Of a DNA stretch of 64,000 nucleotides, positions 1 to 11,668 are shown piece after piece (the stretch's first letter is position 1; every line of letters begins with the position of its first letter). The stretch spans positions 17,762,934-17,826,933 of the forward strand of contig NC_039358.1 in assembly GCF_003573695.1 (NCBI RefSeq), written 5' to 3'. Both the position numbers and the translations under genes were made by a program. This DNA is from Papaver somniferum (taxonomy: Eukaryota > Streptophyta > Magnoliopsida > Ranunculales > Papaveraceae). The notes beneath the pieces were generated by a model. The model was not told the origin of the DNA, did not search any database, and saw nothing but the letters and a program-made list of their open reading frames with translations.

Positions 1-1236
1 AGCAGAATTACAGAATGTAATTTCTCCAATCCACAACAGGACTGGAAGATTTCTTACGACGGGATGAAGTATTCGTCATTCCTTATTTATGTTTTTCCTT
101 TAGAAAAGAAGAGTTATGCACATCATTCTTCCCCCTTTTTAGGAAAATTTCTAATACCTTGTTTGTTTATTTTTTCAAGCTATGACAGGCTTTGGAAATC
201 CTTTTTGAAAGAGGTAAGGATTTTATAGGGGATTTCCTTTTCATCTTCTGAAAACAAGGTTTAACAGAAGAGAAATATTCTTGATCTTTAGTGCATATAA
301 TTTCACGATGATCTTGATTTTCACACAAGGATACCAAACTATTTGGTAAGACCTTGTAGTTCTCCACATCATTCTTTTCATAGTGATTTGAGAATGACAT
401 ATAATCAGGAGTAATTTGATGATAGTGCTTAACAGAATTAATCGAAGAAGTTCGATGTTTCTTATTAGTGATAGCAACTTCATGTCTTAAATTAAACAGT
501 TGACATTCCAGATCTTCAATCTTTTTAACCAAAATTTCCTTTTTCTAGTTGAAACATTTCTGGATAAGTAATATTGTGCATCATGGAATAATCTGGACTG
601 TTAGGAGGACAGGTGTGATTATCAACAAAGAGGTTAAGAGAACTTTCACAGATATCGTTCTCAGGACAGTAGTCAAGAGTAGCCATCCATGCTTTTGTTA
701 ATTCACTTAACTTCTCATCAAAACTTTTGGAAGTATTATGGATAATTCTATAGCACTTAGAAAAAGATACAAAATCGTAGTTTTTCTGAACTTTTCTATC
801 CTTTTTTCTGACTGACTGGGCTTTCTTTTGAGACTTTGTTTTATTCTGTCTAAGAGTTTTCTTAAGTTGTTGTATAAACAGTGACAGAGTTGAATTAAAA
901 GAATTCTCATCCCTTGTATCAATCAATTTAGGACGTCGAGATTTTTTATCATATGAAGCAATATGATTGCTTAACAAGTGACGTTTTTCTCTTTGACAAA
1001 GTTCAAGATCGAAAATTTTAAGCTTTCTGACAAGAGTATTTCTGGAAAGCGTGTCAAGGTTATTTCCTTCAACGATGGCATGCTTCTTAGAATCGTATTT
1101 ATATGGCAGGGATCTGAGAATCTTCATCACAATGTCCTTTTCAGGAATAGTCTTACCCAATGCAAAAGATGCATTAACAATCTCAGACACTTTGTGATTA
1201 AACTCATCAAATGAATCTTCATCTGCCATACGAAGG
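1..1236 (-). pseudogene. Copia gag, downstream part (UBN2-type), frameshifted
   Basis: This is the third and largest piece of the Copia gag. The frame from 1231 to 525 contains the conserved gag stretch with ESFDEF-like, ALGKTIPEKD and KILRSLP motifs typical of UBN2/Copia gag, followed by a lysine-rich segment. A one-base shift near 530 moves the reading to 532-167, whose start (KKIEDLECQLFNLRHEV) looks like the coiled-coil tail of such gags. Positions 1-166 show no recognisable coding sequence. The upstream gag lies at 16494-16832 and 30612-30664 because of nested insertions. It is non-functional as it stands. Confidence 0.8.
1232..1236. repeat. Target-site duplication GAAGG, left copy
   Basis: GAAGG directly precedes the TG of the left LTR at 1237 and recurs at 16489-16493 directly after the right LTR. 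It marks the insertion of the Tat/Ogre-like element into the Copia gag. Confidence 0.9.
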
Positions 1237-1429
1237 TGTAAATGGTGGATTTTCAACAAAGGGCAAAACCGTAAAATCATGATACTGCATGTTTTCTGAT
1301 ACAGCTTTCAGGCATGCGATGACTCATATTTTACGAAGCCACGATGAATATGTCTTTCGAAAAGCCTCCACTAGCTGAGCGTTCGATCCCTGGCATTTCG
1401 TCGTGCCCTCTATGTAGAATAACATAATT

Positions 1430-1715
1430 GGGCGGTTCTCGGTAGATTGAGAGCAATAACGCCTTCAGGACGTCGGTGATACTCACTGTTCCCTGACTAC
1501 ATGAGAGAGACCCCCATCTACATAGAAGAACGATTGGGCGGTTCTCCGTAAGATTGAGAGCAATAACGCCTTCAAGACGTCGGTGACACTCATTGTTCCC
1601 TGACTATGTAGAGAGATCGTGTATAGACCCAGGCGGTTCTCCGTAAGATTGAGAGCAATAACGTCTTCAAGACTTCGGTAAGACTCGTTGTTTCACTGAC
1701 TATACGCAAGAGATC
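1430..1715. repeat. LTR tandem repeat, about 95 bp x 3
   Basis: Three imperfect units share GGCGGTTCTCCGTAAGATTG, then GAGAGCAATAACG and a short pyrimidine-rich tail, starting near 1432, 1536 and 1631. The same three units occur in the right LTR at about 13255-13540. Only the core is kept in the solo LTR at 56511. Confidence 0.8.
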
Positions 1716-1774
1716 AAATTCTACTGTGACATTCACACTGAATTCCTAGAAGATAATCTATCTTATCTCATTAC

Positions 1775-2110
1775 TCTTATTTCATGATCGAAATGGTAAT
1801 AGATAAATGTATTACTCCGATTTCATGACCGAATCACGGCTGATCTCATGAAATGGTAATAGATATTACTCCGATTTCATGGTCGAACCCACGGCTGGTC
1901 TCATGAAATGGTAATATCACCACTTATTTTATTACTCTGATTTCATGGTCGAATCCACGATCCCATGGAATGGTAATACCTATTTTATTATTCTGAATTC
2001 ATGGTCGAATCCACGGCTGATCCTATGAATTGATAATAAAAAACTACTCACTTTTATTACTCAGATTCATGAATCATTCTCCGCTGAATTTCATAAATTA
2101 GTAATAAATA
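1775..2110. repeat. LTR degenerate minisatellite (about 55-65 bp units)
   Basis: Repeated blocks have the form TTACTCCGATTTCATG ... GAATCCACG ... CATGAAATGGTAATA. About five degenerate units are present here, with matching units at about 13595-13930 and in the solo LTR at about 56930-57270. Confidence 0.75.
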
Positions 2111-3484
2111 CTCAAAAATCGAGCATTTGGACTATCAATGAGTAATCCCCATAAAATGGTGTAAGTGTACTCGAAAATGATGCACGAACAAACACCCAAA
2201 TGCGCGAACGCACATTTAAAATATGAATGAATGAGGAATCTCACATAAAACAGGAGAGAGAGAATAATAATATTAAAATAATCGGAAAGCGCTCATGGTT
2301 CGGGCCCTAGCCGTGGCCGGTCCCATGCTTCCTCCATTATTTTCCTTATTTTTATTTTTTTCATAAACTCATGAAGACTCCTCCATTCCATCAACTTTCC
2401 TTGTTTGAGCAAAACTCGTGGTTTCTCCATATTTGTGCAGTTTCACAAAAATAATAATACTAGGGAAAGGTGTTGCGGGACCGGGCAACAACCGGCCGTC
2501 CATGCCCTAGCCGTGGACGGTCCCACACCTTGCAATCCCTAATCTTTCATAAATTGTTATTTCTTTCATCTTGTGAAACTCTCCTGTTTTAGCAAAAATC
2601 ATGGTTTCTCATATTTTCTCAAATATTGCGCGAACCATGAAAAGGGCCAAAAGTCAACATGGTCACACGACCGACTAGGCTACTCACGAAAAATATATTA
2701 AAATATTATTATTTTAATATTCACAAAATATTGATCAAATGAGCATACTTGCTCATTCGAGCAAAATCGAGGATTTCAGTCAAAGATCGAACTCTTCTGA
2801 AAATCCGAAATATTGCTCAAACGCACATCAGAAAATGTTGAAACTCTCATAACTGAGACACGGGCGTTATGGAAACACGGGAATGGTCCCTTGACCGACC
2901 AAGGGTGGCTTTAAGGCTTGCAACAAGACGTTCTCACACATTTTCACACTTTTTGACCTAATTTGTGCAATCGCTCATATTGGGTCCAAACTCTTCACAA
3001 CTACCTCAGAATTTGTGAAAACGCCCACCAGCGGCCCCACGGACACCAAGGGACGGTCTCATGCCACCTTGGTCAGTCCCTTACTTTTCTATAATTAGGT
3101 TTTCTCACCTAATGCTCAATGGAGCGCTATTTCAATAAATGATGAAACCGGCACTTAATCGTCATTCCTTCACCAATCGGTCAACTCAGGACCCTGGTGA
3201 ACGCTCACTCGAGCAATTGTGCACAACATGGACGTCCACAATCCAATAAGGTCGGTCCCTCCTTCGCTCATGACCTATTATCAACAATTCGTCAATCGAT
3301 GAGCAATTTCTCAAAAATTAGGATTTCGAACAAACGCTCAACAAATCACCATTCTGAGTAAATTCAAACACTAAATAAATCTATGTTAATCCAGTAAAAA
3401 ACACGCGGATTAATTATATAATATTCGGTAATCTACCAATATTTTAATTAATATTTTATTGGGTCACATCACCAATAAATAAAT

Positions 3485-3975
3485 AATTTGTCGAATCGAG
3501 CAATACTTGCTCAATTACTCGAATATTGATCCAACTATCAATATTCAGTAATTCTTCGAATTGAGAAATACTTGCTCAATTGTTCGAATATTGATCCAAC
3601 TCTCAGTATTCAGTAATTTGTCGAATTGCGCAATACTTTCTCAATTACTCGAATATTCATCCAACTATCAATATTCAGTAATTTATCAGTAATTCGTCGA
3701 ATTGAGCAATACTTGCTCAATTGCTCGAATATTGATCCAACTATCAATATTCAGTAATTTATCAGTAATTCGTCGAATTAGGCAATACTTGCTCAATCGC
3801 TCGAATATTGATCCAACTCTGAATATTCAGTAATTTGTCGAATTGAGAAATACTTGCTCAGTCGCCCAACTATCAATATTCAGTAATTCGCAATACTTGC
3901 TTAATTGCTCGAGTATTGATCCAACCATCGATATCCAGTAATGCGTCGAGCAATTGCTCAGTTACTCGAATGTTC
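3485..3975. repeat. LTR minisatellite (about 65-75 bp units), copy number differs between the two LTRs
   Basis: Units carry GCAATACTTGCTCAATT, CTCGAATATTGATCCAACT and ATCAATATTCAGTAATT. I count about seven here and about five in the right LTR (15355-15670). This accounts for most of the 105-bp length difference between the LTRs. Confidence 0.8.
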
Positions 3976-4345
3976 TAACTGAGCAATTCGCCATTCATGC
4001 TCAATTCAACAAACCCTAGACTCATTGTCTAATCAGTCAACAACTGACTAATTAAAACATGTTTGCCTCGCAGACTCCACGATTTGTGAGACATCAATCA
4101 CGTCACAAATGGGGGATATCACTTAGGGTTTTGGTCTAGCGGTCTACGGCACGTGGATTCATCCATGACGAGAAATGTGCATAAGTCGTGCAAACGGTTG
4201 AAGGAGTTATCAAAGTAGTGGGTACACGATCAGTCAAGTCTCCACATGACATGGAACTGACTTTACCACGATTTCCCACTTTCCCACTCTTTCACTCAAG
4301 AAACCGTCACACTTACAGGGATCAATGTGTTCGCTATTCTAACAA

Positions 4346-4353
4346 TATAAATA
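4346..4353 (+). promoter_or_regulatory. Probable TATA box of the LTR promoter
   Basis: TATAAATA inside the conserved block AATATAAATAAGTCTCTGAATC lies about 425 bp before the LTR end. The identical block occurs at 16064-16071 and in the diverged solo LTR at 59749-59756. That conservation supports a core promoter role, which is inferred. Confidence 0.6.
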
Positions 4354-4771
4354 AGTCTCTGAATCCACGTTTGAAAAGGACAACATTCGTCTACACAAGA
4401 ATTTTTAGAGCAATCACTCTCATAAATTCCATCAATCGCTCAGAATTTATTCACAAAACTCATTTTCAGCAGTTCTTCAATTTGCAGAAACCTTCAACAC
4501 ATCCACAATCCTTGATCATCATCGATCCCACACAATTCTCAGCTTCCCTCCTACAGATCAATCCATCTCCCTCTTTGCGACCTAATTGACTCTGGAACGT
4601 CCATTGACTTGGTTTAAGCCGGAATCCTACAGATAGATCTCTCGAATCTAAGCACTCCCTTTGCAGTGCATCTGTGTGAGGTTCAGCAGTTTGCTCGGTC
4701 GAGGAGTCTCGAAAGCGCGCTCAACTCTTCACTTCCCCAAAAAACCAGCAAACCGTTTTTCCCCATCCACA

Positions 4772-4796
4772 GGTTGGGGACCACAGTGGGAAACTA
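4772..4796 (+). other. Primer-binding-site region of the Tat/Ogre-like element
   Basis: The sequence right after the LTR is GGTTGGGGACCACAGTGGG. A tRNA-complementary site is expected here. The GGGGACC core resembles the sites used by Ogre/Tat elements, but I cannot assign the tRNA with confidence and the site may be degenerate. Confidence 0.4.
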
Positions 4797-4828
4797 ATCT
4801 CTCGGTTGCAATCTCTCATTCTCACAAA

Positions 4829-5977
4829 ATGGCTGGTCTTAGGTCTAGGTTGGTTACAAATGCAAACGACGCTAGCACTAGCAACAATGATGGAAATCCA
4901 GAAACTGTTCCTGCTTCCAACAGTGGTGGTGACACTACTCCTCCTCACACCAATGTCGAAAATCATCCTCTCTTCGGGCGGCATCCTGAAGAAATCAGAG
5001 AAAATCCACCCACCATCGCTGATCTTATGAAAGTCCAGGAAGTTCTCGCCAAGAATCAAACTGATATGGATACTACTCAGAAGGAGTTATGTAACTATCT
5101 CAAAACTCTCAATGATAAGATGTCAGACAAAACCCAAGGGAAAGGAAAAGACAAGGAAACATCTCCAACTGTTGATCCCGAAGTTATTCCAGTCCTTGAC
5201 GATGATGAAACCCGCAAAGCTGTAGAACCTGAACCTACCGGTTTCATCACCCGTGAAGACCTGGAACGCTTTATGGAGAATCGTGGAAAAGGCCATGCAC
5301 CGTCCGTGCATCGTCATCAACCTCCATATCCCGCTGCTACACAAAGAATCCCTCTCCCAAAAGGTTACACTTCTCCAACGTTCGCACTCTACAATGGAAC
5401 GGGAAATGCTCGAGAGCATGTTTCTCGATTCTTGGAGGCATTATGAGAACATGAACACAACCATATTGTCCGTTTGAAGGAGTTTTCAAAATCCCTGACG
5501 GGTCGAGCATATACTTGGTATCACAACATTGCATCAGGGAGCATAGCTAATTGAGGAGAGATGATTAATACTTTATACAGGATATACTTCTTTGTTTCTG
5601 AGCAAGTTACTCTTTCCGACTTAGGAAGGATGACTCAGAAGAATAATAAAAATCCGAACGACTATGTGAAGAAGTTCAGGATTCAAGCTTTGGATTTTCA
5701 TGATCCTAATGTGACTGAGCAACAACTGGTGGACTTGTACATCAACGGAATGATTCCAGTCTATAGAGCCTTGTTGGAAAATCTCCGATTTCAAACCTTT
5801 TCGGAACTTCATGAAGCGGCCAAGAGATCAGCAACCACCGCTCCAGCTTTATTAGAAAAAACCAAAACTGTCAAAGTCGAGGAACCAAACGCTCGGAGAA
5901 GCACCAACAGGCGTTTAATCAACAAGAAGTACAATGTTGAAACTTCCATGAATGTTGCTGAAGGGGGAAAAAGATAA
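4829..5977 (+). pseudogene. Gypsy gag (Retrotrans_gag type) of the Tat/Ogre-like element, broken
   Basis: The likely start is the ATG at 4829 (MAGLRSRLVTNAND). A long acidic/polar N-terminal region leads to the conserved gag core: LTGRAYTWYHNIASGSI, then VTLSDLGRMTQ, YVKKFRIQALDFHDP, GMIPVYRALLENL and SELHEAAKRSA. Gag would form the retrotransposon particle. In-frame stops at about 5444-5446 and near 5552, plus a stop at 5975-5977, break the frame, so no full gag can be made. The downstream zinc-knuckle-like segment (CHLHRYVSHPTSDC, near 6228-6270) lies in the next piece. Confidence 0.8.
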
Positions 5978-6832
5978 GCTGAGACACAGCAACACAAGAA
6001 TACTCCTCCGACATCTCACCCTCCAAAAGCACCAAGGAAGGACAACCAGGCTAGAAATACACAACCTCCAGTTCAGCATCAACAGAACGATGAGGAAGCA
6101 CCCGACTTTCCTTTTCCCATTGAAGAAGTGATCGAACTGTTGGAAGTTTGGATTCAAGATGGTGCGATCAAATTGCCTCCCGTCAAAAAGGAACCAACTG
6201 AGGAACAAATGGAAAATCCACGCTACTGCCATTTACATAGGTATGTCAGTCATCCAACAAGTGATTGCAGAACTTTGAAGCGCATATTCAAAGAAAAGGC
6301 CGACTCAGGGGAACTGGGGACTGAAGGAGTGCACAAAAATCCTTTCCCGTTCTGAACATTCGCACTCTCTGAGCAGCCGGTCAAAGAAGCAGTCCAATCC
6401 CTAATCGAGCATGTCTGCGAATTGTTGTACTTGTCAAAGGCCCAAAGAGATGACATGTTTGATGCATTAAACCATATTGTGTCAGGAAAACGTCTAACAA
6501 TTCAAGAGACACTCTCTGAACATCCAGTAACAAACAATGAGATGTACGACTGGGGACTTCTCACCAAGGTCTATCTCAAAGGAAATGAATTCAAGCAAGC
6601 ACTTGTCGATTTTGGCACTGCTGTTAACATCATCCATTTGAAAACCCTCAGAGATGCTGGCATCACTCCACAAGAAGCAACTCATGCTCCTATCTCAGTC
6701 AGAGACCATGAGGGAATCTCCAGCGATGCTTACGGTTACATCATTATCAACATAAGAAATGATTCAACCTGGACAGAAAATAAATTCTTCATAATCAAGG
6801 AGAGGATCCAGGATATGACATGATTCTTCGGC
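5978..6832 (+). pseudogene. Gag C-terminus and retropepsin-like fragment, broken
   Basis: After the gag stop the reading continues through a proline-rich stretch and a zinc-knuckle-like segment (6228-6270). A stop at about 6352-6354 follows, and then the frame 6422-6823. This second frame contains a retroviral-type aspartic protease region (GNEFKQALVDFGTAVNIIHL, near 6580-6640), but the usual D-S/T-G active-site triplet reads D-F-G. The protease would normally cut the gag-pol polyprotein; here it is expected to be inactive. A stop near 6821 ends it. Confidence 0.65.
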
Positions 6833-6938
6833 GAGCATGGATTCATGATGGAAAGTTGCTGCGATATCTTCATCTTCAGTTGCACAATTCTCCATCGAAG
6901 AAATCTCCGACTCGGAAGATGATCAACCTTTCGAGCAC

Positions 6939-7565
6939 TTGGGAAAAGTCGAAGCCTTGATGGAACTCACACAAAAACCTGGGGAGGGCGCCCACGAATT
7001 CTTCAGGAGGTTTCGCACTCAGGCAAGTATTATTCCCCATGATCTGTATGTATTGCCAACTTTCAAATATGCTACCCTAGTCCGGGGACTCAGTTCTGCT
7101 CAAAACCTAGCTATCACCAAACGCTATGAGTGGTTAGTCTCACCTCAGCAATACTTCATCAAATGGTTAGATGCAGAACCTCTCCAAATCCATCATCTCA
7201 CTAACACGGTCATTGCTAGGATAATGACTGAGTTTCACAATCAATATCCTAAATATTCTCCCTTGCACGAGTGTCCACATGTGCCACAGAATGGAAAGCT
7301 CCACCAACATGGAACCTTACGAGGAATTCCGAATCAGCAGAAGATATTCAAGGCACGGGAAACCAAACCGAACAAATTTCATGAAGGAGATTTGGTTCTT
7401 AAGGCAACCAGACGCAATTTGCACTTCACAAAGAGTTCTAACTGGGAAGGACCTTTTATGATTCCTAAGTCAGTTGCTGGAGGATATTACAAGTTGGCTG
7501 ACATCAAGGGCAAGACAAGTATACCAGTGATTCATGAAAATTGACTCCAGATTTTCGACGCGTGA
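6939..7565 (+). pseudogene. Pol remnant ending in integrase C-terminal domain
   Basis: The last part (about 7345-7565) reads KFHEGDLVLKATRR ... NWEGPFMI ... GGYYKLADIKGK, the typical C-terminal end of a Tat/Ogre-type integrase. An in-frame stop at 7542-7544 precedes the probable original end at 7563-7565. The first half (VEALMELTQKPGEGAHEFFRRF ...) is not recognised. Reverse transcriptase, RNase H and the catalytic DDE core of integrase, normally about 2.5 kb, are missing between this piece and the protease fragment. That implies a large internal deletion. Confidence 0.7.
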
Positions 7566-7956
7566 AGCATTCAGCATTGGGTGTTTTATGTCCAAGACAA
7601 ATGCTCAAAACATCTGGCGTTTGCATCTTAGGATTTTCTTTTACCTGTATTTTCAATTTCTCCAAAACGTTTGCAATACTTGCATCTAGTATTTGAAATT
7701 CAGCAATTTATCAAAAGTTCCTTTTAAGAAAATCTCTATCAAATCCAAAATCCAAAAGAAAATCCTCAGTCACTCATAAATTCAAAACCAACCAAAAAAT
7801 CAAAACCAAAGTAAAATCTCATATCTCTCAGAAGTTCAGGAGATTACGGAAAGAAAACTAAAGAAAGCCCTCAAAGTATGATTTCTGTTTCTCAGCATTT
7901 TCCAAGACTTGCAAAGACGCTTTCTCCGAGTCCAGCTTTTTGGTCAGCTCAACAAT
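7566..7956. other. Spacer between pol remnant and antisense gene
   Basis: A-rich, no open frame and no repeat recognised. It separates the convergent 3' ends of pol (+) and the antisense mobile-domain gene (-), so it may hold both polyadenylation regions. That is an inference from position. Confidence 0.4.
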
Positions 7957-10900
7957 CTATGCCATTTTCTTCATCACGGCATCACTAGTAAAAGGGATGT
8001 TATTCACTATTGCATTCTTGATGGTGTTGATCTTCTGAAGAAGCCATTTCAAGTTAAATCCAAGTCTCTCAGAATTATCCAAGTTGTACTCCCAATCAAA
8101 GATTACATCTCGAGTGACGGTACTTCTGGGCCTGGTACGAATATCATATATGACACGCAATATGTTTCCTAATTGCATAGTCAAGAAGTAGATGCGTTCA
8201 GGATCTCTTGCAACGACAATATGGCCATACATTTCCCGCAACTTCTCATACATGCTAGCATACCCAGTGGGAACGCTGAATCCACCAACAGATACGTGAT
8301 ATGGGAGTAGCGCACCAAATGGAGGCTCACAAAAAATCCCTGCGTTAGGATACTCATGTATCACTATGCGATTCTCAATTACTGGAACATCCTCTATCGT
8401 CATTGTAGCATCTTCTTCTGGGACAGTCTTTTCTGTTCTTGGCTCGGTTTCAACAGCAACTGGAGTCTCGGTTTCCTCCACGGCTTCAATAATGATATTC
8501 TCATAACCCGGAGGTGCAGATATGGTTATGTCACTGCTTTGGTTCACCACATTGGTCGAATCACCAACATTTTCTCCACTATTCTCAACGTCGGTATTTG
8601 GCACCTAATATGAAGATTACATGAGGTTAGAGCACGGAAACCAAAAGCAACCATAAAATTCAGAAATTAATTGAACTAACATCATCTAAGTTTATTATTA
8701 TGCACCTAAGACATGCAAAAATAGTGTAGAAGTCATGAAACACGTTTTCAAACAAACTCAGCTGAGGAATTTTTACATGGCCGTGCATTCAACGGTGAAC
8801 TGGGAGCAATTGTTAAGAAATCTAAGATTGAGTCATATACCATTTTTTTCGTATGTATGGTTTCTACAACATATCAAAATATCATGGCAATCGGATAAAC
8901 GAGTAAGGAGTTCTAGCCAAAACATTGGATTACATGCCAGCTGAAAATTCCTGAAAGTCTCCTGGAAGTTTACTGTTTCGCCTTTTTCAGGCCCTAAACA
9001 TGCTCAAAACTCAAAAATCTTCTTCGACAAAGCTTGGGAATTTTCTGGAATTGAAGATACATATGCAGATCGCGAAAATCCGACGTCGGATGAAGATTCT
9101 ACAACATTTTAACTAAAAAACTGAGGTCTGAATTTTCAGGTGACGTATTTCGGCAAAATTTCTCATATATTCATTGGAATTCTCATTCATTCATCAACGA
9201 ATCAGCAACATTATACTTCTATGAAGATATATACTTACTCGAGGAGTCTCCAAGATATTCGAAGGGTTAGCAAGGCTGGCATTAACATTGGGAGCGCCAT
9301 TATTTCCATTCGGTTCCAATTCTCGAAGGCTCTCGTTCTCAGCATTATTTGAAGACGAATGAGCAATCTGACCATGTCGTATTTCCACAAAAATCTCCTC
9401 CTGGATTTATCAACAATAATCATCATTATTTCATTCAAGGAAATGTCGAAATCACTTACATGAAAGGATACTCACTTGAACCTCTTTATCGCTGCTGGAT
9501 TCCTGGGTTGTTCGTATAGAGGAAAGACGAAGACCATCAATAATTGATGGAGCAAAATTCTGAAACAAATTAACAACATTATTTTGTGATCCTAATTACG
9601 TGGACGAGAAAATCGCAACGATGGAGGAAGTGCTAACAACTCGCCAAAGAAGCAGCTGGAGACTGCGTATTGTTCGCTATCATTCTGTAAATCATCCTGC
9701 TCCTGCCTTCTCCACCCTGGGAACTATCTTGCCATTCAGAGAAGTCTACAGGAATCCGAGGTCTCACAGCACGACCAACCTACAATGAATTAATCGAAAC
9801 AATTAAAGGTGCGATTACCATGCTTTTACCAAAAATCATAAGGAGATATATATTTACCTGTGAAGATTCTGGAGATGTTTTTCTTTTATCACCACTAGAA
9901 AGAGGCTTCAACCGTGGGCGATCCGAGAGTATCTCAGCAGAAGGAAACACTCGTGTCGGAGATTTGACATCCATCACAAACTTATACAGGTGTTCGAGTT
10001 GTTGATTCCAGAATTCTGCATAACCTGGAGTTACGTAAATATCCCGGTTGGTAAAAGAAGACACATAATCGCTCCCTTCCACATGTGTGTTATCTAAATG
10101 AGCCTTCAAATACTCAATCGATGACTTATTCATTCGATGACCTAGAGCACACTGATCGAGACCCATTTGCCGAGCTGCTCTGTCAATATTATACTCTTCC
10201 ACCTGAAATTCTCTCTGCATCACCGACACTATGTATCCAGGAGTGCATCTCAGCATAAAATATTTCTCTCCTTCACTCAACTCAGTGCCAGACTTTAAAG
10301 TGATGATCTCTTTAGTATCATTGAAAGTGACTAATTGCGATAAGAAGGGAGGTATCTTCGTCCAAGGACGAAAATTGAATTCAGACTCAGTGTCTAAAAT
10401 ACTGGTGAGGTGCGTCTTCTTCCGTGGTATTTTTGTGGACCAACGCATAATCCTAGCACTGTTTTTCTCAAAGATGTCATGACGAGCATCAACATTAGGT
10501 CCTTGCAAAACTTACGAGGAGTTGGAGCATATTTCTCAAGGTGCTTCCATATTAAAGCTTGGAGAAACATGGTGTTAACATATGTTTCAATCTTCATGAA
10601 GTCGTCGGAGACGCTGGAGTCTACAACTAGGGAGTCTAGGTTGGAAAATAACGAACCCAAAAATAGACTACCAATGGGAAGTTTCTCACCTTTAGCCATC
10701 TTTATAGCGAAATGAATCACAAATGGCTTCAATAAATGTCCACTATCTTCAAGAATGTCTCTGGACAAACACAAGCATAAGAAAGCAGCAATGGTCAGAG
10801 TACTATCGGCAGGTTCTTCAGGAACTCCATCTCTCGGCCACCAGTGTCTCAACTATTCATCATAGCAAGTTTTGGGTGGATCGTTGATTTTGTGCATCGT

Positions 10901-11668
10901 GGCTTCCAACACGCTAGACATCCCCTTTTCCTCTGCTGAGAGTTCCCAAGGGAAATTACCAGTAACTGGGAGATGCAATAAAGCAACTACATCTTCCAAA
11001 GTGACAGTGAATTCTCCCCATCTGCATATGAATGTGTGAGTAGGAATGCACCAACGAGCAAGCAGAGCCACCATACCTGGTATGTCATGATTGATCACTA
11101 AATCTCCAGTCGCTTGAATAGCTCGTGTCACTTGTGCACGATCCAGGATAGTTCTTACATGACCATATCCCAACATGTGGCGTGCCCATCCGGAGAAATG
11201 CGCAAGGGGTTTTCGAAAAAGTTTGAGTTCCATGTGAGAACCCAAATAGTGCTTCCCACTCAAACAGAATCTAATTATCACCTGAGGAATTACCAACTTG
11301 TTTTGAGTAGTGCTTCTGGGACTTATGAGCAACCGAAATGCAGAACCTGAAGGACGCTTTTCGGGTTTGTACTGAAACACAAAAAATTCGTCATCAGCAT
11401 TTGGGATGTTCTTGGTCTTGTACTCTTTCCTCCTAGAAGTCCTAGAATCATAATTTCTTGAAGATACATCAGCAGAAACCTCCTCTCCGGAAGAATCCTC
11501 TCCAGAATCATCATCTCCAGAAGAATCATCATTTCTGGAAGACGCGTCTGTAGAAACATCCTCTCTGGGATTTCCCTCTCTAGAAACATCATCTTCAGAA
11601 GCTCTACTACGGGAACCAGTCATCTTTGGAAATTTGTTGCGACATTCATACAAAAATTTCATCAACAC
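7957..11668 (-). pseudogene. Antisense plant mobile domain (PMD/MAIN-like) gene, multi-exon, broken
   Basis: Exon 1 (11668-9858) starts at 11668, or at the ATG at 11623. An acidic Ser/Asp/Glu-rich N-terminus precedes the mobile domain: HMLGYGHVRTILDRAQV, LARWCIPTHTF, WGEFTVTLEDVVALLHLPV, then TLTIAAFLCLCLSRDI, FVIHFAIKMAKG and LDTESEFNFRPW. A stop at 10853-10855 and a one-base shift near 10500 break it. Later exons with good GT/AG borders are 9779-about 9630, 9559-9476, 9400-9239 and 8604-7957; the last contains LREMYGHIVVARD and FNLKWLLQKI. Cellular PMD proteins (MAIN/MAIL) take part in silencing, and PMD genes are known inside plant transposons. The role here is unknown. Antisense placement 3' of pol matches the extra ORFs of Tat-lineage elements. 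Confidence 0.75.

Larger units (their letters stand above)
1237..4771 (+). repeat. 5' LTR of the Tat/Ogre-like element
   Basis: Begins TGTAAATGGTGG and ends CCATCCACA. It matches 13059-16488 along its whole length, with scattered substitutions and different copy numbers of internal minisatellites. It contains three tandem arrays (1430-1715, 1775-2110, 3485-3975), GC-rich GGCCGGTCCCA-type modules (near 2300-2530 and 3040-3090) and a TATA box at 4346-4353. Confidence 0.92.

Noticed and set aside
4188..4589. 133-codon plus-strand frame near the left LTR end
   Set aside because: Lies across the LTR TATA region and 5' leader; the right LTR has the frame disrupted and there is no recognisable domain.
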